Assembly (NCBI GenBank): GCA_026983735.1
Contig: JALSTN010000231.1
Coordinates: 1-41,252, forward strand
Length of the DNA: 41,252 nt
Reading direction: 5' to 3'
Source: Saprospiraceae bacterium
Lineage (GTDB): Bacteria; Bacteroidota; Bacteroidia; Chitinophagales; Saprospiraceae
The position numbers were made by a program, and so were the translations under genes. A model generated the notes under the pieces. That model had not been told where the DNA came from. It was given only the letters and a program-made list of their open reading frames with translations, and made no database searches. Within the stretch, counting starts at the first letter, position 1; each line of letters begins with the position of its first letter. Positions 35,681-41,252 of the stretch are shown one piece after another.

Positions 35681-35719
35681 GGGGCTTCATCTTACAAGAA
35701 GATGGAGTCCCGTTTTTTT
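35681..35719. terminator. Hairpin terminator between convergent genes
   Basis: GGGGCTTCATCTT pairs with AAGATGGAGTCCC around a 5-nt loop (two G-U pairs), followed by seven T residues. It ends the T9SS cargo transcript on the plus strand. On the minus strand the stem lacks an equally long T-run, so termination of the ribB transcript is less certain. Confidence 0.8.
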
Positions 35720-35745
35720 ATACACTCATACGCACCCGGCACTAT

Positions 35746-36885
35746 TTAATCATTGAGGGGAATCTTCTCAACGATTTCGACCCCATATCCATCCAGCCCT
35801 ATGGGGCGAGTTATATTATTGGTCAGCAATCTTATCTTATTAATACCGAGGTCTCTTATAATCTGAGCACCCACTCCAATGTCTCTTTCCTTTTGACTTT
35901 GGGAGGGATTAGGGGAAGTGGTTTTAGGTCTTTGCTCTCGTTTCACTACAGATTCCAATTGGGTGAGAAAGTCTACTGAACAGTCTTTGTCCGAATGTCT
36001 CATTATAACCAATGCCCCATGTCCTTCAGATTCTATCCTCTGTAGGGACTTACGGATATTCTCCATATCTTCACTGCACATGGCACTCAGAATATCCATA
36101 GAAGTGGGGGAAGACTGCACTCTAACCAAGGTGGGTTCTCCCGGTTTAAATGGACCTTTGGTGATAGCAAGGTGAATATCCGCAGTGGTAGTTTGCTCAT
36201 AAGCGACGACATCAAAATTACCAAACTTCATCTTCCATGGATGTTCGAATATTTTTTCGATGATGCGTTCCTTCTGCATCCGGTAAGCGACTAAATCCTT
36301 AATAGAAATAATCTTGAGATGAAGGGCCTGTGCCAATTTATAAAGCTGAGGTAGCCGAGCCATCGTGCCATCATCATTTAGAATCTCGACCAGAACTCCG
36401 GCAGGCATAAAACCAGCCATTTTAGCAAGATCTATCGCAGCCTCCGTATGTCCGGTTCGTCTCAACACTCCACCCGGTTTGGCGATAAGTGGAAAGATAT
36501 GACCCGGTCGAGCCAGATCTTCAGGTACTGTATTGGGATCCACTAACGCCTTAATTGCTGTCGCTCTATCGTAGGCTGAAATACCCGTCGTACAGCCCTT
36601 GCCTAAATAGTCAATAGAAATAGTAAATGCCGTCTCATGAAAGGAATTATTCCTCGAAACCATCATATCCAGCTCTAACTCCAATGCTCGTTGCTCCTCG
36701 ATAGGAGCACAAATCAAGCCCCTTCCTTCCTTAGACATAAAATTAATAATTTCCGGAGTTATCGTTTCCGCTGCGCAAATAAAGTCTCCTTCATTTTCTC
36801 GGTCTTCGTCATCCACTACGATAATGACCTTCCCTTCTCTTATATCAGCTATCGCTTCGGGAATGGTATTGAGCTTCATCTCCAT
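35746..36885 (-). CDS. ribB: 3,4-dihydroxy-2-butanone 4-phosphate synthase with degenerate GTP cyclohydrolase II domain
   Basis: 379 residues from the ATG at 36885 (MEMKLNTIPEA); the track start adds 11 residues. The N-terminal DHBP synthase domain is intact: VVDDEDRENEGDFI, GLICAPI, RPGHIFPL, RRTGHTEAAIDLAKMAGF. It makes the 4-carbon unit of riboflavin from ribulose 5-phosphate. The C-terminal half aligns with GTP cyclohydrolase II (FGNFDVVAYEQ ... LGINKIRLLTNN). The three zinc cysteines expected in SxCLTGD...RCDC are gone (SSPTSMD...MCSED), as is the RNIGL catalytic stretch, and a polar linker is inserted. So only the RibB activity is predicted; a separate RibA is needed elsewhere. It overlaps the upstream glycosyltransferase gene by about 41 nt. 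Confidence 0.9.
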   Translation of the reverse strand: MEMKLNTIPEAIADIREGKVIIVVDDEDRENEGDFICAAETITPEIINFMSKEGRGLICAPIEEQRALELELDMMVSRNNSFHETAFTISIDYLGKGCTTGISAYDRATAIKALVDPNTVPEDLARPGHIFPLIAKPGGVLRRTGHTEAAIDLAKMAGFMPAGVLVEILNDDGTMARLPQLYKLAQALHLKIISIKDLVAYRMQKERIIEKIFEHPWKMKFGNFDVVAYEQTTTADIHLAITKGPFKPGEPTLVRVQSSPTSMDILSAMCSEDMENIRKSLQRIESEGHGALVIMRHSDKDCSVDFLTQLESVVKREQRPKTTSPNPSQSQKERDIGVGAQIIRDLGINKIRLLTNNITRPIGLDGYGVEIVEKIPLND

Positions 36886-38092
36886 ACTCTGCTTTTCTTT
36901 TAGGTGGTTGCCAAACATTTGTCTTTATTCCTTTTAAGTATTCAATAAACCCCTCTAATAGGGCAATGTTCATCATAATAAAATATCGAATCAATCTAAA
37001 GTACTTCAGATGAATATGCCTCTTTGACAACCCTATATCCGCAAGAGACACGCCCAATGTGCCCAATAAAGCTATCCACCAGATAATTGAGTAATATCCT
37101 CCTTTTTTCAAGGCCAATACACTCAAAGAAAGAACACCTATTAGCATAATTAATGGCCCCATCCAGCGCAACACTTTATGTGAAAAAAACACAAACGCCC
37201 GCCACAAAGGAGGTTGCACCAACATAGAGCTAAATTGTGTCAAATTCTGAAAATTGCCAGATGAAATACGCCGTTTTCTTCGATATTCTTCCATGATATC
37301 ATGCGGAATCGCTTCATATACCTTGGCGTCCAAGTCACTAATTAATTTGCCCCCTCTTTTTAAAGCCTGCATCGCAACATAGAAATCATCTACTCTAAAA
37401 GTATCCGGGACAGGAGTAAAATAATCACTCCTCAATGCAAAACATCCGCCAAATGGCCCCATCATCACACCGCCCAATAACCCTTCCCTATGTTTTATGA
37501 GTACTTCCCTAGAAATATATTGCTCCTCGGAAGCACTTATATCCTTATGGCTACTCCCCAAATTAATCATATGGGTATCAACCAAAGCCACCTTTTCATC
37601 TCTAAAATGACGAACCAATGTTCGAACAACTTCCGGATCCAACATCACGCTGGCATCTGTCAATAGAAAAATATGTTTCGGTCCGGCAGGCTGCTTTGAA
37701 ACTGCCTCACTTACCAATTGATTAATGATTTTTACTTTGCCATGCCGTTTTTCAAAAACCTTAAAATGTACATATTCCTTACCTTGCCCCCATTGCGATA
37801 CAATCGAGTTGGTCCGGTCGTCTGAAGCATCTGATCCGATATAAATCCTCCATTTATCTATAGGATAATCCACCTTATCCAAGCTATCCAATTTTTCTTT
37901 TATGATGGCCTCTTCATTATAGACCGCCATCAATACCGTAACCTTTGGCCATTGTTTCATCTCCTCCTTAGCAGGTACAGCTAGAGATTTCCCCCTAGAC
38001 AAAACCTTCATCATCCATGGAAATAGTAGATAGGTGTGCACGATAGCTCCTACACTTATAACCAATACCCATACCGCCAAAACTGAAATCAT
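36845..38092 (-). CDS. Membrane-anchored family 2 glycosyltransferase
   Basis: 415 residues: an N-terminal transmembrane helix, then a GT-A domain (VTVLMAVYNEEAIIKEKLDSL, a GSDASDDRT nucleotide site, TDASVMLDPEV as the metal-binding DxS, FRVDDFYVAMQALKRGG as the acceptor/catalytic region, RRKRRISSGNFQNL as the QxxRW-like site). Three more membrane helices near the C-terminus follow. This layout matches processive-type or polysaccharide-lipid transferases of the inner membrane. It starts 6 nt after maf and its end overlaps ribB, forming a three-gene operon of mixed function. The sugar and acceptor are unknown. Confidence 0.87.
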   Translation of the reverse strand: MISVLAVWVLVISVGAIVHTYLLFPWMMKVLSRGKSLAVPAKEEMKQWPKVTVLMAVYNEEAIIKEKLDSLDKVDYPIDKWRIYIGSDASDDRTNSIVSQWGQGKEYVHFKVFEKRHGKVKIINQLVSEAVSKQPAGPKHIFLLTDASVMLDPEVVRTLVRHFRDEKVALVDTHMINLGSSHKDISASEEQYISREVLIKHREGLLGGVMMGPFGGCFALRSDYFTPVPDTFRVDDFYVAMQALKRGGKLISDLDAKVYEAIPHDIMEEYRRKRRISSGNFQNLTQFSSMLVQPPLWRAFVFFSHKVLRWMGPLIMLIGVLSLSVLALKKGGYYSIIWWIALLGTLGVSLADIGLSKRHIHLKYFRLIRYFIMMNIALLEGFIEYLKGIKTNVWQPPKRKAEYGDEAQYHSRSDS

Positions 38093-38098
38093 TCCCTT

Positions 38099-38719
38099 TT
38101 ACTTAGTTTCCTCTACCCTACCCTTCTCCATCAAATGTCGGATAAAGGTATAAACTTTCTCTGTGGGTAGTCCCATAACATTCGTATAACTACCTTCGAT
38201 ATGTGCGATTTTGCACATCCCGATCCATTCTTGTATCGCATATGCACCGGCCTTGTCCATCGGACGGTAATGCTCGATGTAATACAAGACCTCATCATGA
38301 AGCATCTCCCGAAACAATACCGTCGTACTTGAAGCAAAACTATACGTCTTGCCCTTATAAATCAGGCTAACTGCCGTAATCACTTCGTGTTTTTTTCCCG
38401 ACAGTCTGGCCAGCATTCGGTAGGCATCCTTCTCATTTGCCGGCTTTCCCATTATCCTTCCATCAAGCACCACTATAGTGTCCGCCGCCAATATCATCTT
38501 ATCCGGCCTACCCAACTCCTCATAAACGGCCCGCGCCTTGGCTTTGGCTATCTTTAGAGCTACCCCCCGAGCGGGTCCCTCGCTTAACTCCAATTCCGGT
38601 TTATTTGCCGGATACTGAACATATTTAAACCCCATATCGGACAACAGTTGGGCTCTCCTCGGAGAGGCAGATGCTAAGACGATCTCCTCAGATTTCCAAT
38701 CACTCATATTTACCATCAA
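38099..38719 (-). CDS. maf: Maf-family nucleotide pyrophosphatase
   Basis: A 206-residue Maf/YhdE protein, a cytoplasmic pyrophosphatase acting on dTTP, UTP or modified nucleotides. The signature ASASPRRAQLL follows IVL near residue 12, the catalytic AADTIVVLDGRIMGKP lies in the middle, and DKAGAYAIQEWIG and SYTNVMGLP come later; all four blocks are conserved in the family. Starts at 38719 or 38707 (MSDWKSEEIV) are equally plausible; 38707 is closer to the usual N-terminus. It is the first gene of the maf-glycosyltransferase-ribB operon, with a -7 element and a decamer immediately upstream. Confidence 0.92.
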   Translation of the reverse strand: MMVNMSDWKSEEIVLASASPRRAQLLSDMGFKYVQYPANKPELELSEGPARGVALKIAKAKARAVYEELGRPDKMILAADTIVVLDGRIMGKPANEKDAYRMLARLSGKKHEVITAVSLIYKGKTYSFASSTTVLFREMLHDEVLYYIEHYRPMDKAGAYAIQEWIGMCKIAHIEGSYTNVMGLPTEKVYTFIRHLMEKGRVEETK

Positions 38720-38740
38720 TTTATTAGAAATTTTTTCAGA

Positions 38741-38750
38741 TATGAAATGG
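38741..38750 (+). repeat. Decamer TATGAAATGG, copy 12
   Basis: Intergenic, 3 bp from the predicted -7 element of the maf operon and over its expected transcription start. Confidence 0.85.
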
Positions 38751-38753
38751 TTG

Positions 38754-38761
38754 CAAAATTA
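38754..38761 (-). promoter_or_regulatory. -7 element TAATTTTG for the maf operon
   Basis: The minus strand matches TANNTTTG about 35-47 nt upstream of the maf starts. The predicted transcription start falls inside the adjacent decamer (38741-38750). No TTG is seen at the expected -33 distance. Confidence 0.4.
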
Positions 38762-38899
38762 CCTATTATTTTAACTTTTGAAGGATCCTGTCGCCACTCT
38801 TTGTTTCCCCCCGGTTAAAATCATCTAATTCCAAGTAACATTTACAACATTTTGACCCTACAAATCATTAGGTTCAATACAAACCTAAGGAAAACGACG

Positions 38900-39016
38900 A
38901 TGAAAATTGCCAACATCTTCTTCTTCAGCCTACTATTTCATACCCTGCTAACGGGGCAATCCACTTCAATTTCACTATTAGACAACCATGTGCTGCATTA
39001 TGGAAAGAAAAACTAA
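38900..39016 (+). CDS. Small exported peptide candidate (38 aa)
   Basis: Not in the ORF track. The frame MKIANIFFFSLLFHTLLTGQ... reads as a signal peptide (basic start, hydrophobic core, a possible cleavage after a small residue) with only about 20 residues after it, ending HYGKKN. It has an AAGGA Shine-Dalgarno-like sequence 8 nt before the ATG, unusual for this window. It could be a short secreted peptide, or the 5' remnant of a lost exported protein gene, since no homologous frame continues downstream. Confidence 0.35.
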   Translation: MKIANIFFFSLLFHTLLTGQSTSISLLDNHVLHYGKKN

Positions 39017-39088
39017 TATAAGAAAGAGAAGGCATAATACAAGCTAAGACGAGGAGGGTAAGTGCTCACCGTAGAACCTGAAACGTGC

Positions 39089-39165
39089 CACCGCAAGATG
39101 CTCTCGGCAAATGGATCTCAACAGTTGAATTTTCCGGAGAGATAACCATTCCTTCGTCTTGCGGT
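39089..39165. repeat. Long-range inverted repeat, possible structured RNA
   Basis: ACCGCAAGA near the left end is exactly complementary to TCTTGCGGT near the right end. Inside it CTCTCGGCAAA partly pairs with TTTTCCGGAGAG. A further AATGAAT/ATTCATT pair lies just beyond (about 39180-39215). There is no match that I recognise to a known riboswitch or small RNA. It follows the small ORF, so it could be its 3' UTR. Confidence 0.35.
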
Positions 39166-39247
39166 AAAACCTTCCGGGGAATGAATGGGCAAAAAATGGT
39201 TCAGATTATTCATTGTATGTACACTACATGACACCTTAAATCTCCAT

Positions 39248-40192
39248 CTACTGCATGACCTGGGTGACATACAAACCCAAGAATATAATCCCCAATATCA
39301 TTACTCCTTTCAGATAAAGACTGATTTGATGAAAACAGGGGATAGACGAACATTGGCCTAGCCGTCTGCCTATATATAGTATAGCCGGAGCAAAAACACA
39401 GGTCATCGCCACTCCTACGCCCCATTCTTCCAAGAACGCCCACACTAAAACCCAAATTCCGGTCATCCCTAACAACACTCGGACAAATACCACGGTCCTC
39501 GGAACCCCTGCAAGTATCGGAAAGGTCATGTACCCTCCCATCTTATCTCCCCCCATGTCCTCGATGTCTTTGACCAATTCTCTTGCCCAGCTCACCAAAA
39601 AGGCAAAACCACTAAAACTCAACATTACATACAACATATGCTCTACAATCTGCTTGTCCTCTGCTGCCAACCGATTAAGGGCCGGCATTTCAGCTAAAAA
39701 AAACACCCAGGGAAATAGTGCAGACAAGAGCGCGACCAACAGGTTACCCGTCAAGGGCCGGCGCTGCAAGGCGTAGCTGTAATACCACAATTTCATACTA
39801 AATAAAACATAGATAAAGATATAGGAGAGATGCCCAACTCTCCATGCCAATCCTCCGGCCAACAGCCCCCCCAATGTAAGCAAACCATAATACAAGTTGA
39901 TAGCTGAATCCGAAGAGATACTCCCTGTCTGCAAAACCCTTTCCGGATTATTAATCGCATCAACCCTTATATCGTATAAATCATTTATTACATTTCCAGC
40001 TGCGACCATAATGACGGTAACGAAAGCAAGTAAAACTGCCTCAGTAGCGGAAAGGACAGTGGAGATACCATACCGACCCAAGACAGGTGCTATCCATCCC
40101 CACCACACGAGTGACTGCAAGGCAAAGACCAAAAGGACATTGGGCCAACGAATCAGAGATAAATAATTGGATACCATAATAGATCTTTTCAT
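39248..40192 (-). CDS. UbiA-family prenyltransferase
   Basis: A 314-residue integral membrane protein with eight or nine helices. The first Asp-rich motif NVINDLYDIRVDAINNPERVLQ (about 87-108) fits NDxxDxxxD, which binds the prenyl diphosphate through magnesium. The second motif is ELVKDIEDMGGDKMGGYMT (about 208-226). It transfers an isoprenoid to an aromatic or glycerol-phosphate acceptor. Bacteroidota members of this form are often labelled geranylgeranylglycerol-phosphate or 4-hydroxybenzoate-type transferases; the acceptor is not decidable here. It starts 12 nt after kdsC, so they are one operon. Confidence 0.87.
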   Translation of the reverse strand: MKRSIMVSNYLSLIRWPNVLLVFALQSLVWWGWIAPVLGRYGISTVLSATEAVLLAFVTVIMVAAGNVINDLYDIRVDAINNPERVLQTGSISSDSAINLYYGLLTLGGLLAGGLAWRVGHLSYIFIYVLFSMKLWYYSYALQRRPLTGNLLVALLSALFPWVFFLAEMPALNRLAAEDKQIVEHMLYVMLSFSGFAFLVSWARELVKDIEDMGGDKMGGYMTFPILAGVPRTVVFVRVLLGMTGIWVLVWAFLEEWGVGVAMTCVFAPAILYIGRRLGQCSSIPCFHQISLYLKGVMILGIIFLGLYVTQVMQ

Positions 40193-40204
40193 TACTAAGG
40201 CGCC

Positions 40205-40699
40205 CTACCACTTCCCCTTTTCCTTCAAAATACATTCTATAACCTCTCGCACACATCCTTTTCCACCCTTTGCCGCGGTAATGTAATGAGATAGAATTTG
40301 TATTTCGCTCACAGCGTCCGCCGGGCAAATCGCCATTCCCGACCATTTCATACAAGCATAATCCGGCATATCATCCCCTACGTAAGCGATTGCCTCCCGT
40401 CTAATTCCCCAAGCCTCCGATAAACTACGAAGCACGGGCAACTTGTCCGCCACTCCTAAATAAACCTCCTCTATACCAAGTCCACTCAACCTCTTCCTAA
40501 CGCCCTCACTGTTCCCTCCTGTTATCACTGCTATCTTGATACCTGCAGCCAACGCACGTTTGATCGCATATCCATCCCGAGTACTCATCGTCCTCAAAAG
40601 ATGCCCTTCTTCCGTCACTAACAACCGACCATCTGTAAAAACACCATCGACGTCAAAGACAATAGCCCAAATGCCGGAAAACTCAATATCTCGCTTCAT
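40205..40699 (-). CDS. kdsC: KdsC-like HAD-IIIA phosphatase
   Basis: A 164-residue HAD phosphatase without a cap domain. Motif I is FDVDGVFTDG (nucleophile and acid/base Asp), motif II VITGGNS, motif III a Lys in GVADK, and motif IV YVGDDMPDYACM. Length and order match 3-deoxy-D-manno-octulosonate 8-phosphate phosphatase, which releases phosphate in Kdo synthesis for lipopolysaccharide; this fits the LptD-like gene in the window. Family members can have other sugar-phosphate substrates. A decamer copy lies in sense orientation, encoding MKW. Confidence 0.88.
   Translation of the reverse strand: MKRDIEFSGIWAIVFDVDGVFTDGRLLVTEEGHLLRTMSTRDGYAIKRALAAGIKIAVITGGNSEGVRKRLSGLGIEEVYLGVADKLPVLRSLSEAWGIRREAIAYVGDDMPDYACMKWSGMAICPADAVSEIQILSHYITAAKGGKGCVREVIECILKEKGKW
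40343..40352 (-). repeat. Decamer TATGAAATGG, copy 13
   Basis: Inside kdsC, sense, reading Met-Lys-Trp. Flanks G and T. Confidence 0.85.
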
Positions 40700-40852
40700 T
40701 TGTATATATTTAATTGTATTCTAGCCATCCATTCAACACCTATCTTCCCCATAAGATATCGGACAATCCACTCCACTCTATTCCATAACCCCTAACACAA
40801 AAATAATCATTACTAAATGCTTATTATTATTCAAGGTCAAAATTCGACCGCT

Positions 40853-40886
40853 CAAAAGTACAGAAATATCTCCTAACAGATTCAAA
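40853..40886 (-). promoter_or_regulatory. Promoter TTTG-N22-TACTTTTG for kdsC-ubiA
   Basis: The minus strand has TACTTTTG (40860-40853) with TTTG 22 bp upstream (40886-40883), slightly longer than the consensus spacing. The implied leader is about 150 nt. Nothing else in this divergent 258-bp spacer is recognisable. Confidence 0.4.
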
Positions 40887-40957
40887 TCAAGGGAAGCATC
40901 CCCTCCTTGGAACTTTTTAGGTCATTTTTACCTTATATAGATACAAATCAATACGAC

Positions 40958-41252
40958 ATGACCGCTTGGCAAATTTGGCTTACACTGGGATTAATCTTTT
41001 TTGCATTTGAAATATTTACGCCCGGATTTGTTCTAGGGTGTTTAGGTATAGGTGCATTTTTAACGCTCCCATTTACGTTTTTTGAAATTTCAATTTGGGG
41101 ACAACTCATCCTCTTTGCTATAACGACTGTCTTAAGTTTCTTTTTCATTCGACCATTAGTAGTCCGGCTCTATGGAGATAGCGTCCCGATGAATGTCTAT
41201 TCACTTGTAGGGAAATCTGCCATTGTCACCCGCAGTTTTGACCCCAAATCTC
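40958..41252 (+). CDS. NfeD-like membrane protein, 5' part
   Basis: Not in the ORF track because it runs off the window. The ATG at 40958 opens MTAWQIWLTLGLIFFAFEIFTPGFVLG, followed by two more hydrophobic helices and the start of a soluble domain (MNVYSLVGKSAIVTRS). This matches NfeD-type proteins, with membrane helices followed by an OB-fold domain. They usually partner a SPFH/flotillin-like or stomatin-like protein that should lie downstream, outside the window. 98 codons are visible. Confidence 0.82.
   Translation, partial: MTAWQIWLTLGLIFFAFEIFTPGFVLGCLGIGAFLTLPFTFFEISIWGQLILFAITTVLSFFFIRPLVVRLYGDSVPMNVYSLVGKSAIVTRSFDPKS

Larger units (their letters stand above)
38720..39247. other. 528-bp region with small ORF and inverted repeats
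   Basis: Between the maf operon and the UbiA gene. It contains the maf promoter element, one decamer, a 38-codon signal-peptide-like ORF on the plus strand, and a stretch (39089-39165) with long-range inverted repeats. No longer gene is present. Confidence 0.5.

Noticed and set aside
1-41252. CRISPR array, tRNA, rRNA, insertion sequence or prophage
   Set aside because: I looked for regular spaced repeats, cloverleaf-like sequences, transposase or integrase motifs and phage structural genes in the reading frames and saw none.

Overview
The window reads as a chromosomal segment of a Bacteroidota bacterium, probably in or near the Saprospiria/Chitinophagia side of the phylum; the lineage below phylum is inference. 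Reasons: two secreted giants end in type B (gliding motility-associated) type IX secretion (T9SS) C-terminal domains. Three more secreted proteins end in type A T9SS sorting domains. Several promoters show the Bacteroidota -7 element TANNTTTG, once with a TTG exactly 19 bp upstream. Shine-Dalgarno sequences are mostly absent, leaders are AT-rich, and an outer-membrane LptD-like protein is present. I see no tRNA, rRNA, CRISPR array, transposase, integrase or phage gene.

Layout. 1-2.7 kb: a minus-strand cluster of a small CPNC thioredoxin, a rhodanese with a Cys-rich tail, an ArsP/YraQ-type permease and an FmdE-family lipoprotein, which looks like a thiol/metal(loid) handling island. 3.3-5.3 kb: two lipoproteins facing each other across a perfect 36-bp palindromic terminator. 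5.5-9.7 kb: a 1383-residue T9SS adhesin-like protein. 9.8-13.8 kb: a minus-strand group of FabG, a family 2 glycosyltransferase, an MlaD/MCE protein and a SPOR-tailed amidase, divergent from lptD-like (13.9-16.6 kb); the set has an envelope theme. 16.9-19.7 kb: a second T9SS type B protein. 20.1-22.1 kb: a PaaG/PaaH-like two-gene operon. 22.1-26.1 kb: a TMEM164/YwaF-like membrane protein, MiaE coupled to an unlisted 43-residue membrane protein, a Pif1-like helicase, and an endonuclease/phosphatase-fold lipoprotein. 26.3-31.2 kb: two tandem paralogous Asp-box propeller T9SS cargo proteins. 31.4-33.4 kb: a phosphoribosyltransferase and an HdrC-like membrane Fe-S protein without its usual HdrB-like partner. 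33.7-35.6 kb: another T9SS cargo. 35.7-38.7 kb: a maf - glycosyltransferase - ribB operon in which the GTP cyclohydrolase II half of RibB(A) has lost its zinc cysteines. 39.2-40.7 kb: kdsC then a UbiA-type prenyltransferase. 40.96 kb to the end: the start of an NfeD-like gene.

The most striking signal is not a gene. The decamer TATGAAATGG occurs 13 times (9 on +, 4 on -), where about 0.1 would be expected by chance. It is always preceded by a purine and nearly always followed by a pyrimidine. Copies lie both between genes and inside unrelated genes, on either strand. This looks like a dispersed genome signal word of the uptake-sequence, Chi or architecture class, and I know of no such described word in Bacteroidota.
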